The position numbers and the translations under genes were made by a program. A stretch of DNA of 50,583 nucleotides from an uncultured beta proteobacterium. GTDB lineage: Bacteria; Pseudomonadota; Gammaproteobacteria; Burkholderiales; Burkholderiaceae_C. The stretch is taken from contig CAIKLM010000117.1 in assembly GCA_903828235.1 (NCBI GenBank), positions 1 to 50,583 on the forward strand, given 5' to 3'. Position 1 is the stretch's first letter. Every line of letters starts with the position of its first letter. Below, piece after piece: positions 18,233 to 31,705 of the stretch. The notes beneath the pieces were generated by a model. It worked only from the letters and a program-made list of their open reading frames with translations. It ran no database searches and was not told the DNA's origin.

Positions 18233-19117
18233 TCAGGGCGCCGGCGGCGGCTGCGCCACCAGGCAGTCCACCAGCGCCTCGGCCGCCTCGGCGGCGCGCG
18301 GGCCGGGGCGCACGAGCGCGTTCCAGGGGTCGGCGGCCAGCGCGCAGACGCGGCCCGCGGCCACGGCCTGCAGCCGCTGCCAGCCGGGGCGCTGCGGCAG
18401 CCCCGCGGCCCAGGCGTGCGGCAGCACCACGAGCGCGGGCTGCGCGCGCAGCACGAACTCGGGATTGAGCTGCGGGAACGGGCCCATGGACGCTGGCACG
18501 ATGTTGGCCAGGCCCAGGGCGCGCAGCGTCTCGCCGATGAACGAGGCCTCGCCCGCCGCGTAGGGCGTGGACGCGACCTCCACGTACAGCGCGCGCCCGC
18601 GCCAGCCCGGCGGCACGCGCGCCGCGGCGGCGAGCAGGCGTTCGCGCAGGCGCTGCCGCAGCTGCACACCGGCTGCCTCACGGCCCAGCGCCGCGGCCAC
18701 GGTGTCGATGACGCGGGCGGTGCCGGCGGCGTCCTGCGGCTCCAGCGCCAGCACCGGCAGGCCCAGCGCGCGCAGCCGGGGCAGCGCGCGCGAGGAACGC
18801 GGCGCCAGCACGAGGTCGGGCCGCAGCACCGCGATGCGCTCGACCTGCGTGTCCTCCAGCCCGCCGAGCCTGGGCAGGCCACGCACGGCCGCGGGCCAGT
18901 CGGAGTGGCGGTCGACACCCACCAGCCGCTCGCAGGCCTGCAGCTCGCAGACGGTCTCGGTGAGCGAGGGCATCAGCGTGACGATGCGCTCGGCCGGCCG
19001 CGCCAGGGTGAGCGCGGTGCCCGTGTCGTCGTGCAGCGTGATGGCCGCGCCTGCGGCGCCGCAGGCCAGCAGCGGCAGCAGCGCCGCGGCGCGCACCAGC
19101 GGGCCGAGGCCGGCCAT
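18233..19117 (-). CDS. btuF: Periplasmic cobalamin-binding protein (BtuF-like), exported
   Basis: This 294-aa helical-backbone metal-receptor protein has a cleavable signal peptide (VRAAALLPLLACGAAGAA). The mature part contains IVTLMPSLTETVCELQACERLVGVDRHSDWP, the typical BtuF N-lobe, and LRPDLVLAPRSS in the first lobe. Its ATG shares one base with the btuB stop (TGATG). It receives corrinoid in the periplasm and delivers it to BtuCD. Confidence 0.88.
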   Translation of the reverse strand: MAGLGPLVRAAALLPLLACGAAGAAITLHDDTGTALTLARPAERIVTLMPSLTETVCELQACERLVGVDRHSDWPAAVRGLPRLGGLEDTQVERIAVLRPDLVLAPRSSRALPRLRALGLPVLALEPQDAAGTARVIDTVAAALGREAAGVQLRQRLRERLLAAAARVPPGWRGRALYVEVASTPYAAGEASFIGETLRALGLANIVPASMGPFPQLNPEFVLRAQPALVVLPHAWAAGLPQRPGWQRLQAVAAGRVCALAADPWNALVRPGPRAAEAAEALVDCLVAQPPPAP

Positions 19118-21027
19118 CACCGCGCCGCCCCCGGCCCCAGGCTCCAGCGCAGCACCAGCCAGGCCTGGCGGCCCAGGCCCTGGTAGTCGCGCGCCGGCAC
19201 GCGGGCTTCGTCGGTGGCGTTGTCGAGCCGGGCCGTGAGCTGCCAGCCCGGCGCCAGCCGCCAGCTGGCCGACAGGTCCAGCGTCGTCTCGGCCGCCAGC
19301 GTGGCGCCGCCGTCGGGCCGCTCGCCCAGGTGCAGCACGCTGGCGCCCAGCGTCCACGCGCCGAGGCGCCAGTCGGCCGCCAGCGTGGCCTGGCGGTCGG
19401 CGCGGCGCGGCAGCTTCGCGCCCGTGAGGCCGTCGCGCGCGCGCAGCGCGTCGAACTGCGCGCGCCACTGCACCGGCCCCAGCGCCTGCGAGGCCGACAC
19501 CGTGGTGCCCGACAGCCGCGCCCGGGCGACGTTGGCGGCGCAGCCGAAGGCGTAGGCCGGGCCGGGCGGGCAGCGCGTGGCGTCGGGCTCGTAGGCCACG
19601 AGGTCATCGACACGGTTGCGCCAGGCGGTGACGGCGAACCCGGCATCGCCGCCCTTCCAGGCGGCGCCCAGCTCGGCGCTGCGGCCGCGCTCGGCCTTCA
19701 GGCCCGGCACGCCGTAGCCCGGGAAGTACAGGTCGTTGAAGCTCGGCGCGCGGAAGCTGCTGCCGGCCAGCGCGCGCAGCCGCCAGCCGCCGCCCAGCGC
19801 CGCGCTGCCGCCGAGGCGGCCGGTGGTCTGGGCCCCGAAGTCGCTGGCGTCGTCGCGGCGCAGGTCGGCCTGCCAGGCCACGCGGGCGGCCTCGCCGGCG
19901 CTGCCGGTGGCCTCCAGCGCCAGCGCGCGGTTGCGCCGCGCCACCGGGGCGGCGTAGCTGCTGGACCGGGCCTCGTCGTCCTGCTGCTCCAGCGCCACCA
20001 CCGTGCGCAGGGCATCGCCCAGGCGCCAGCCCAGCTGCGCCTGCACGCCGCGGCGCTCGGTGCGGAAGCGGTCTTCGCCGGCGGCGCCGCTGCGGTTGTC
20101 GTCGATGCTGCGCGTGGCCCTCAGGCTGGCCGTGAAGCCACTGCCGAAGCGGCCGCGCCAGTCGAGCGCCTGCACCTCGGTGTCGAGCTTCGTGCGGAAG
20201 TCCGGCGAGGGGTCGGGCGCGAAGGTCGGCGGCCGGTAGACCGCGCCGTCGTACTGCGCGTCGACCCGCGTGCGCAGCCAGCTCAGGCCCAGGCGCTGGC
20301 CCGGCACGGGCTCCAGGCCCAGGCGCAGCTGCGCGCTGTCGCGCGCGTGGCCGTCGCGGTCGGGGTTGTGGCTGCCGAAGCGGTCGCCCGGGCCGATGGC
20401 CGAGACGCCGTCGTCTTGCTCGCGCGCCAGCGCCACGGCCAGGCTCAGCGGGCCGACGCGGCCGCGCCAGCCGCCCGAGGCCTCGCGCGCGCCGAAGCCG
20501 CCCGCGGCGACGCGGGCGTCGAGCGCGCCGCCCCCGTCGCCGCTGGCCGTGACGACGTTGACCACGCCGCCCACCGCGTCGGCCCCGAACAGGCTGGAGC
20601 CCGGGCCGCGCAGCACCTCGATGCGTTCGACGCCGGCCAGGCCCAGCGACTCGATCGCCGTGCTGCCCAGCGTGGCCGAGCCGATGCGCACGCCGTCGAC
20701 CATCACCAGCGTCTGCTGCGAGGCCGCGCCGCGGATGAACAGGCCCGAGCTCTGCCCCGGCCCGCCGCTGCGCGACAGCTGCAGCCCGGCCTCGCGGCGC
20801 AGCAGGTCGGCCAGCGAGTCGGCGCGGGTGTCGCGCAGCGCGTCGCCCTCGATGACGGTGACGTCGGCCGCCAGGCGCTGCAACGGCAGCGGCTCGCGGC
20901 TGCCGGTGACGACCACGGTCTGCGCCAGCGCCGGCAGCGCCGACAGGCCCAGCAAGGAAGCCCAGGACAGAAGGCCCACCCGGCGCGGGGCACGACCCGC
21001 GCACGGTGACCAGATAGGAATGAACAC
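19117..21027 (-). CDS. btuB: TonB-dependent outer-membrane cobalamin receptor
   Basis: This 636-aa TonB-dependent receptor starts with a signal peptide ending near SALPALAQ. The TonB-box-like TVVVTGSRE comes next, then the plug domain (LADLLRREAGLQL, LFIRGAASQQTLVMVDGVRI, GVERIEVLRGPGSSLFGADAVGG), then the beta-barrel to the C-terminal aromatic-rich end. The GTG start was chosen because GGGAGA (21039-21034) lies 6-7 nt before it and it gives a normal signal peptide. An in-frame ATG at 21141 would add 38 residues and is less likely. Cobalamin specificity comes from the B12 riboswitch immediately upstream and the cob genes downstream. Length is typical for BtuB (about 600-650 aa). Confidence 0.9.
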   Translation of the reverse strand: MFIPIWSPCAGRAPRRVGLLSWASLLGLSALPALAQTVVVTGSREPLPLQRLAADVTVIEGDALRDTRADSLADLLRREAGLQLSRSGGPGQSSGLFIRGAASQQTLVMVDGVRIGSATLGSTAIESLGLAGVERIEVLRGPGSSLFGADAVGGVVNVVTASGDGGGALDARVAAGGFGAREASGGWRGRVGPLSLAVALAREQDDGVSAIGPGDRFGSHNPDRDGHARDSAQLRLGLEPVPGQRLGLSWLRTRVDAQYDGAVYRPPTFAPDPSPDFRTKLDTEVQALDWRGRFGSGFTASLRATRSIDDNRSGAAGEDRFRTERRGVQAQLGWRLGDALRTVVALEQQDDEARSSSYAAPVARRNRALALEATGSAGEAARVAWQADLRRDDASDFGAQTTGRLGGSAALGGGWRLRALAGSSFRAPSFNDLYFPGYGVPGLKAERGRSAELGAAWKGGDAGFAVTAWRNRVDDLVAYEPDATRCPPGPAYAFGCAANVARARLSGTTVSASQALGPVQWRAQFDALRARDGLTGAKLPRRADRQATLAADWRLGAWTLGASVLHLGERPDGGATLAAETTLDLSASWRLAPGWQLTARLDNATDEARVPARDYQGLGRQAWLVLRWSLGPGAAR

Positions 21028-21030
21028 GAC

Positions 21031-21098
21031 GCGTCTCCCAGCCGCACCACCCCGTGCGGCCCACGGATGAATCACGCTGCCGTGGCGGCAGGAGACGC
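21031..21098 (-). promoter_or_regulatory. Predicted ribosome-site sequestering stem below the B12 riboswitch
   Basis: On the btuB mRNA, GCGUCUCC (21098-21091) is perfectly complementary to GGAGACGC (21038-21031), the latter containing the Shine-Dalgarno GGAG of btuB. A flanking G-U pair at each end could extend the helix. Two further hairpins fit in the 52-nt loop (TGCCG/CGGCA and GCCGCAC/GTGCGGC). This would hide the ribosome site, a common cobalamin-riboswitch output in proteobacteria. No T-run terminator is present in the leader, which favours translational control. The structure was found by eye, with no energy calculation. Confidence 0.55.
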
Positions 21099-21187
21099 AG
21101 GCACGCGCGCCAAGCCTGGCCCGGACGCGGCCGGTGGGCATGACGCGCCTGCCGTTGCCCTCCGCAACGTCAGCGACCCTCGCGCGT

Positions 21188-21393
21188 GGCCGGTATCCGG
21201 GCTTGCGAGTGGTGGGGCAGCCTTCGTTGTCGAACGCTGCGCCACAAGCGGGGCCGCGCCTTCCCAGTCCCCGTGCAGGACCAGTGGCCATCCGTGCGGC
21301 ACGCTCCTCGCTCACCGTTGCGGGGGCAGCACCGGATTTGGGGCCCGGCTTCGTGCCAGGCGCCTCACCGGTTTCCCGTTGAACCCACCGGCC
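21188..21393 (-). ncRNA. Cobalamin (B12) riboswitch
   Basis: Read on the minus strand, the segment has the conserved cobalamin riboswitch parts in order: a GGGAA-ACCGGTG block, AATCCGG, the core GCTGCCCCCGCAACGGT (21330-21314), and the 3' B12 box AGCCCGGATACCGGCC (21203-21188). The closing P1 stem is GGCCGGT (21393-21387) with ACCGGCC (21194-21188). Binding of adenosylcobalamin-type ligands should reduce expression of btuB and the downstream operon. The 407-bp gene-free stretch 21028-21434 is explained by this element plus the leader to the btuB start. A -10-like TAGGAT (21437-21432) overlaps the upstream kinase stop codon and may be the promoter. Confidence 0.93.
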
Positions 21394-21434
21394 TTGAACG
21401 AGACCGGCAGGCACCGCGTGCGAGCAGACCGATC

Positions 21435-26051
<4,617 letters not shown>

Positions 26052-26065
26052 GAAAAGGAACTCCC

Positions 26066-26359
26066 ATGCCCGCCGCCTACCTGATCGTCGAATCGCAGAT
26101 CACCGACCCCGAGCGCTTCAAGGCCTACATGGCGCTGGCGCCCGAGGCCGTCAAGGCCTTCGGCGGCGAGTACCTGGTGCGCGGCGGCCGCCTGCACGTG
26201 CTCGAGGGCGACTGGCAGCCGCCGCGCATGACGGTGCTGCGCTTCCCCGACTTCGAATCCGCCAAGGCCCTGTACGACAGCCCCGCCTACGTGAAGGCCC
26301 GCGCCGCGCGCGACGGCGCCACCGCGATGTTCAACATGGTCATCGTCGAGGGCGTGTAG
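26066..26359 (+). CDS. DUF1330 family protein
   Basis: This 97-aa small protein is of the DUF1330 dimeric alpha+beta barrel type: AAYLIVESQITDPERFKAYM at the start, FGGEYLVRGG in the middle, and MTVLRFPDFESAKALYDSP toward the end, the usual signature of the family. AAAAGGA sits 8 nt before the ATG. The biochemical role of DUF1330 is not established. Its location between kdsA and eno suggests co-transcription rather than a shared pathway. Confidence 0.85.
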   Translation: MPAAYLIVESQITDPERFKAYMALAPEAVKAFGGEYLVRGGRLHVLEGDWQPPRMTVLRFPDFESAKALYDSPAYVKARAARDGATAMFNMVIVEGV

Positions 26360-27688
<1,329 letters not shown>

Positions 27689-27704
27689 TGCCGGGGCCGC
27701 GGCC

Positions 27705-28007
27705 ATGCGCTGGACGCCGCTGGTGCTGGGGGCGCTGCTGCTGGTGGTGCAGGCCGACCTGTGGTTCGGCAAGGGCAACCTGCCCTACGTGATGAGCCTG
27801 CACGCGCAGCTGGCCGAGCAGCAGGCCACCAACGAGGCGGCCCGCGAGCGCAACGCCCGCGCCGCCGCCGAGGTGGGCGACCTCCGCGAGGGCCTGGAGA
27901 TGGTCGAGGAGAAGGCGCGGGCCGAGCTGGGCATGGTGCGGCCCGACGAGATCTTCGTGCAGCTGAACCCGCCCCGCACGGCCAGCCCGCCGGCCGCGCC
28001 GCGCTGA
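27705..28007 (+). CDS. ftsB: Cell division protein FtsB
   Basis: This 100-aa bitopic protein has an N-terminal membrane segment (LVLGALLLVVQADLWFG), then a periplasmic coiled coil (about residues 30-75) and a short proline-rich tail. The RPDEIFVQL ending is typical of FtsB, which links FtsQ, FtsL and downstream divisome proteins. Its position directly after eno is the conserved location of ftsB in proteobacteria. Confidence 0.92.
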   Translation: MRWTPLVLGALLLVVQADLWFGKGNLPYVMSLHAQLAEQQATNEAARERNARAAAEVGDLREGLEMVEEKARAELGMVRPDEIFVQLNPPRTASPPAAPR

Positions 28008-28008
28008 G

Positions 28009-28650
28009 ATGCTCGACGCCCTGCTCGCCGCGGCGCGGCCGTGGCTGGCGCCCGCGTTCACCTGGTGGGGCAGCCCGGTGACGGGCCTGGAGATCGTCGC
28101 CTTCGCCGTGGCGCTGGCCATGGTGGTTGCCAACATGCGCGTGCACTGGGTGGCGTGGCCGCTGGCCATCGCCAGTTCGCTGATGTACGCGCTGCTGTTC
28201 GCCGACGCCAAGCTGTACGGCGAGGCCGGGCTGCAGTTCGTCTTCGTGGCTGTGGCCTTGTGGGGCTGGTGGCAGTGGCTGCGCGGCACGGGGGCCGACG
28301 GCGCGCCGCTGGTGGTGCACCGCCTGCCGCGCCGCGCCTGGGCGCCCGTGATCGGCGCCACGCTGGCCGGGTGGGTAGTGCTCGCGCTGCTGCTGGACCA
28401 CGCCACCGACAGCCCCGTGCCCTGGTTCGACGCGCTGCCCACGGCGGCCAGCATCACCGGGCAGCTGCTGCTGGCGCGCAAGTGCCTGGAGAACTGGCCC
28501 ACCTGGCTGGGCGTCAACCTGGTGAGCGTGGCGCTGTTCGCCCACAAGGGCCTGTGGCTGACAGCGGTGCTGTACGCCCTGTTTGCGGTGCTCAGCGTGG
28601 CGGGCTGGCGCGTGTGGCGGCAGCGGCTGCGCGAGCAGGCCCATGGCTGA
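28009..28650 (+). CDS. pnuC: Nicotinamide riboside transporter PnuC
   Basis: This 213-aa membrane protein has about seven helices and the PnuC features GWWQWLRG near residue 85 and the conserved tryptophan-rich pore segments (NWPTWLGVNLVSVALF). PnuC proteins let nicotinamide riboside in by facilitated diffusion, made irreversible by kinases such as NadR. It starts 1 nt after the ftsB stop and overlaps the next gene by 8 nt. The adjacent NadR-like kinase supports nicotinamide riboside over thiamine or riboflavin as substrate. Confidence 0.88.
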   Translation: MLDALLAAARPWLAPAFTWWGSPVTGLEIVAFAVALAMVVANMRVHWVAWPLAIASSLMYALLFADAKLYGEAGLQFVFVAVALWGWWQWLRGTGADGAPLVVHRLPRRAWAPVIGATLAGWVVLALLLDHATDSPVPWFDALPTAASITGQLLLARKCLENWPTWLGVNLVSVALFAHKGLWLTAVLYALFAVLSVAGWRVWRQRLREQAHG

Positions 28651-29311
28651 GGCCGGCCGCTGCATCGCCATCGTCGGTGCCGAGAGCACGGGCAAGACGA
28701 CGCTGGCCGCGGCACTGGCCGAACGCCTGCGCCGCGGCGGTCACGGCCGCGTGGCCTGGGTGCCCGAGGTGCTGCGCGAGTGGTGCGAAGCCCAGGGCCG
28801 AACGCCGCGGGCGCACGAGCAGGACGCCATCCTGCGCGCGCAGCACGAGCGCATCGCCGAGGCCGCAGCCACCCACGACTGGGTGGTGTGCGACACCACG
28901 GCCCTGATGACGGCCGTCTACAGCACGCTGGTCTTCGGCGACGAGGGCCTGCAGGCCCGCGCCGCCGCGCTGCACGCGCGCAGCGCCGCGGTCACGCTGC
29001 TCACGGCGCTGGACCTGCCCTGGGTGGCCGACGGCCACCAGCGCGACGGCCCGCAGGTGCGCGAGCCGGTGGACACGCTGCTGCGCACGCTGATGCGCCG
29101 CCACGGCCTGGCCTTCAGCGTCGTGGCCGGCCAGGGCGAGCAGCGCGTGCAGCGGGCTTTCGACGCCGTGCGCCCGCTTCTGAAGGCGGCGCCCGCGGGC
29201 GGCCTGTTCACGGGGCTGGCGGCCGGCCGCCCGGCGCCCACGCGCTGGGCCTGTGAGTGCTGCGAGCCCGAGGCCGAACGCGCGATGCTGGCGGCGCGCC
29301 TCGCGCCCTGA
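28643..29311 (+). CDS. NadR-like AAA/P-loop kinase (probable ribosylnicotinamide kinase)
   Basis: This 222-aa protein resembles only the C-terminal kinase domain of NadR, without the DNA-binding or adenylyltransferase domains. It has Walker A VGAESTGKTT (residues 11-20), EVLREWCEAQGRTP, and the DWVVCDTTALMTAVYS block. Such stand-alone proteins phosphorylate imported nicotinamide riboside, trapping it as NMN. The overlap with pnuC supports this. Near the C-terminus it carries a cysteine cluster, RWACECCEP, not part of the kinase core, which might bind metal. Confidence 0.82.
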   Translation: MAEAGRCIAIVGAESTGKTTLAAALAERLRRGGHGRVAWVPEVLREWCEAQGRTPRAHEQDAILRAQHERIAEAAATHDWVVCDTTALMTAVYSTLVFGDEGLQARAAALHARSAAVTLLTALDLPWVADGHQRDGPQVREPVDTLLRTLMRRHGLAFSVVAGQGEQRVQRAFDAVRPLLKAAPAGGLFTGLAAGRPAPTRWACECCEPEAERAMLAARLAP

Positions 29312-29334
29312 AGCAAGGCCGCAGCGGCCCGGCG

Positions 29335-30294
29335 CTACTGCACCTGCGCGCTGCCCGGCGGCAGCTCGCGCCCCGGCGTGAACAGCTCGCCCACGTCCAC
29401 CGCATCGAAACGGTACTGCGCGCCGCAGAACTCGCAACCCACCTCGACCAAGCCGCGTTCGGCAATGAGGCTGTCGCTTTCCTCGCGGCCCAGGCCGACC
29501 AGCATGCCGGCCACGCGACCGCGCGAGCAGGTGCAGGCAAAGCGCGGGGTCAGCGGCTCGAACAGGCGCACCGACTCTTCCCAGAACAGCCGGCGCAGCA
29601 CGGTCTGAGGGTCCAGGCCGACGAGCTCCTCGCGCGTGAGCGTGGCCGCCAGCATGGCGATGCGGTTGAAGCCCTCGTGGATGCCGATCTCGTCTTCGTT
29701 GCGCAAGCCGCGCTGCCCTTCGAGGTTGCCCTCGCCCTGCACCGGCAGCCGCTGGATCAGCAGCCCGGCGGCCACGCGGTCGTCGGCGGCCAGCACCAGG
29801 CGCGTGTCGAGCTGCTCGCTCTGCAGCATGTAGTGCTCCAGCACCTGCTCCAGGCGCTGCAGCGGCTCGCGGCGGTCGCCGTGCAGCGGCACGATGCCCT
29901 GGTAGGGCTGCTGGCCGGGCAGGCGGTCCTTGGGGTCCAGCGTGATGGCGCAGCGGCCCTGGCCGTGCACGTTGAGCAGGGCCTCGAGCTGCGCGCCCGG
30001 AGGCACCGCGCCCACCAGCTTGGCCGTGGCGCGGAAGCCCAGGTCGGGCTGCGCCTCGGCCACGGCCAGCTTCACGGGCCCGTCGCCGAAGACCTGCAGC
30101 ACCAGCGAGCCGTTGAACTTGATGTTGGCCTGCATCAGCACCGCCGCGGCCGCCATCTCGCCGAGCAGGCCGCGCAGCTCGGGCGGGTGCGGCTCGGCGC
30201 GGCGCGCCAGCGCCTCCTGCCAGCTGCCCTCCAGGCGCACCAGCATGCCGCGCACCGGCAGGCCCTCGAACAGGAACTTCAGGCAGGTGTCCAC
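29335..30294 (-). CDS. hslO: Redox-regulated chaperone Hsp33
   Basis: This 319-aa holdase chaperone is activated by oxidation. The C-terminal zinc/redox switch is intact: Cys254 and Cys256 (ACTCSRGR), and Cys287 and Cys290 (CEFC). The N-terminal substrate-binding core contains LLGEMAAAAVLMQANIKF and LEHYMLQSEQLDTR. The start is GTG (VDTCLKFLFEG), 9 nt after the gamma carbonic anhydrase-like gene, so the two are probably co-transcribed. Confidence 0.94.
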   Translation of the reverse strand: MDTCLKFLFEGLPVRGMLVRLEGSWQEALARRAEPHPPELRGLLGEMAAAAVLMQANIKFNGSLVLQVFGDGPVKLAVAEAQPDLGFRATAKLVGAVPPGAQLEALLNVHGQGRCAITLDPKDRLPGQQPYQGIVPLHGDRREPLQRLEQVLEHYMLQSEQLDTRLVLAADDRVAAGLLIQRLPVQGEGNLEGQRGLRNEDEIGIHEGFNRIAMLAATLTREELVGLDPQTVLRRLFWEESVRLFEPLTPRFACTCSRGRVAGMLVGLGREESDSLIAERGLVEVGCEFCGAQYRFDAVDVGELFTPGRELPPGSAQVQ

Positions 30295-30303
30295 GCGCTC
30301 CGC

Positions 30304-30828
30304 TCAGGCGATGCGCGAGAGGGTGTCGCGGTGTCGCCGCGCCTTCTCGACGTAGCTCAGCGCCGACAGGCGCAGGCGCGCCACGTCGTCGTCGGTCAAC
30401 TCGCGCACCACCTTGGCCGGCGCGCCCAGGATCAGGCTGCGGTCGGGGAAGACCTTGCCCTCGGTGACGACGGCGCCCGCGCCCACCAGGCACTCGCGGC
30501 CGATGCGCGCGCCGTTGAGCACCACGGCCTGGATGCCGACCAGCGAGCCCTCGCCCACCGAGCAGCCGTGCAGCATGGCCTGGTGGCCCACGGTGACCTC
30601 GTCGTGCAGCACCAGCGGGAAGCCCATGTCGGTGTGAAGCACCGCCCCTTCCTGCACGTTGCAGCGCGCGCCCAGGGTGATCCACTCGTTGTCGCCGCGC
30701 AGCACGGCGCCGGTCCAGACGCTGCAGTCCTCGCCCAGGGCCACGCGGCCGATCACGGTGCCGCCATCGGCCACCCAGGCCGAGGCATGCAGTTGCGGGG
30801 CGTCGTCGCCCAGTCGGTACACGGCCAT
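30304..30828 (-). CDS. Gamma carbonic anhydrase family protein
   Basis: This 174-aa left-handed beta-helix protein of the CaiE/YrdA/gamma-CA family is built of hexapeptide repeats (residues 10-140). The three metal-binding histidines are present at His65 (AVLHTD), His82 (TVGHQA) and His87 (MLHGC). The C-terminal helix (LTDDDVARLR) is typical. Activity as a carbonic anhydrase is uncertain in this subgroup. The ATG is preceded by TACAAT with only 8 nt between, so the mRNA may be leaderless. Confidence 0.9.
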   Translation of the reverse strand: MAVYRLGDDAPQLHASAWVADGGTVIGRVALGEDCSVWTGAVLRGDNEWITLGARCNVQEGAVLHTDMGFPLVLHDEVTVGHQAMLHGCSVGEGSLVGIQAVVLNGARIGRECLVGAGAVVTEGKVFPDRSLILGAPAKVVRELTDDDVARLRLSALSYVEKARRHRDTLSRIA

Positions 30829-30836
30829 ACGGCAAG

Positions 30837-30842
30837 ATTGTA
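30837..30842 (-). promoter_or_regulatory. -10 box 8 nt before gamma-CA start codon
   Basis: Read on the minus strand, TACAAT (30842-30837) is followed by 8 nt and then the ATG at 30828. Normal start-site spacing puts transcription initiation within about 2 nt of the ATG, and no Shine-Dalgarno fits in the gap. The whole divergent intergenic region is only 17 bp. Confidence 0.55.
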
Positions 30843-30845
30843 GGG

Positions 30846-31658
30846 ATGGAGCTCCGTGCCGCCGCCCTCGAGGCCTTGTCGATCGCCGATCCCGCGGCCA
30901 AGGCCGCGGCCACGCGCGCGCTGTTCCAGGCCCGCGACGCGATCGCGCTGGACACCGATGCCGTGCTGCCCCAGCGGGCCGCGCTGCCGGGGCGGCCCGC
31001 ACGCCCCGTGCTCGTCGATCCCGGGCAGGTGCCGCGCCGCACGCCCTTCACGCGCGAGGGCCGAGCCGCGCTGCTGCACGCCGTGGCGCACATCGAGTTC
31101 AACGCCATCAACCTGGCCCTCGACGCGGTCTGGCGCTTCCCGGGCCTGCCGGCGACCTACTACCGCGACTGGCTCGGCGTGGCCGCGGAGGAGGCGCACC
31201 ACTTCACGCTGCTGGCCGACCACCTGGCCACGCTGGGCTGCCGCTACGGCGACCACGCCGCGCACGACGGCCTGTGGACCATGTGCGAGCGCACGGCGCA
31301 CGACGTCACCGCGCGCATGGCGCTGGTGCCCCGCACGCTGGAGGCGCGCGGCCTGGACGCCACGCCGCCCATGCAGGACAAGCTCGCGCGGGCGGGCGAC
31401 GAGGCCGCGGTGCGCATCCTCGGCGTGATCCTGCGCGACGAGGTCGGCCACGTCGCCATCGGCAACCGCTGGTACCGCTGGCTGTGCCAGCGCGACGGCC
31501 TCGACCCGGTGAGCCACTACGCCGTGCTGGCCGCGCGCCACGGCGCGCCCAGGCCCAAGGGCCCGTTCAACCGGCCGGCGCGCGCGGCCGCCGGCTTCAG
31601 CGCGGCAGAGCTGGAGGCGCTCGACGGGCCGCCGGCATCCGGCACGCTTCGTGCGTGA
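30846..31658 (+). CDS. DUF455 family ferritin-like protein
   Basis: This 270-aa protein of the DUF455/COG2833 family has a ferritin-like four-helix bundle with metal-ligand-like motifs: HIEFNAINLALDA (about residues 82-94), EEAHHF near residue 120, and LRDEVGHVAIG near residue 200. These carboxylate/histidine pairs suggest a di-iron or di-manganese site. Its function is not established. It is divergent from the gamma-CA gene, with start codons separated by 17 bp, and must share a compact promoter zone with it. Confidence 0.85.
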   Translation: MELRAAALEALSIADPAAKAAATRALFQARDAIALDTDAVLPQRAALPGRPARPVLVDPGQVPRRTPFTREGRAALLHAVAHIEFNAINLALDAVWRFPGLPATYYRDWLGVAAEEAHHFTLLADHLATLGCRYGDHAAHDGLWTMCERTAHDVTARMALVPRTLEARGLDATPPMQDKLARAGDEAAVRILGVILRDEVGHVAIGNRWYRWLCQRDGLDPVSHYAVLAARHGAPRPKGPFNRPARAAAGFSAAELEALDGPPASGTLRA

Positions 31659-31705
31659 CGGCGGCAGTACACTCGCCGCCTCGTCCATTGACCCTACTCG
31701 CTGTC

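Noticed and set aside
21028..21141. ATG at 21141 as the start of btuB
   Set aside because: It would add 38 arginine-rich residues before the signal peptide. The GTG at 21027 has a good Shine-Dalgarno and gives a normal export signal.
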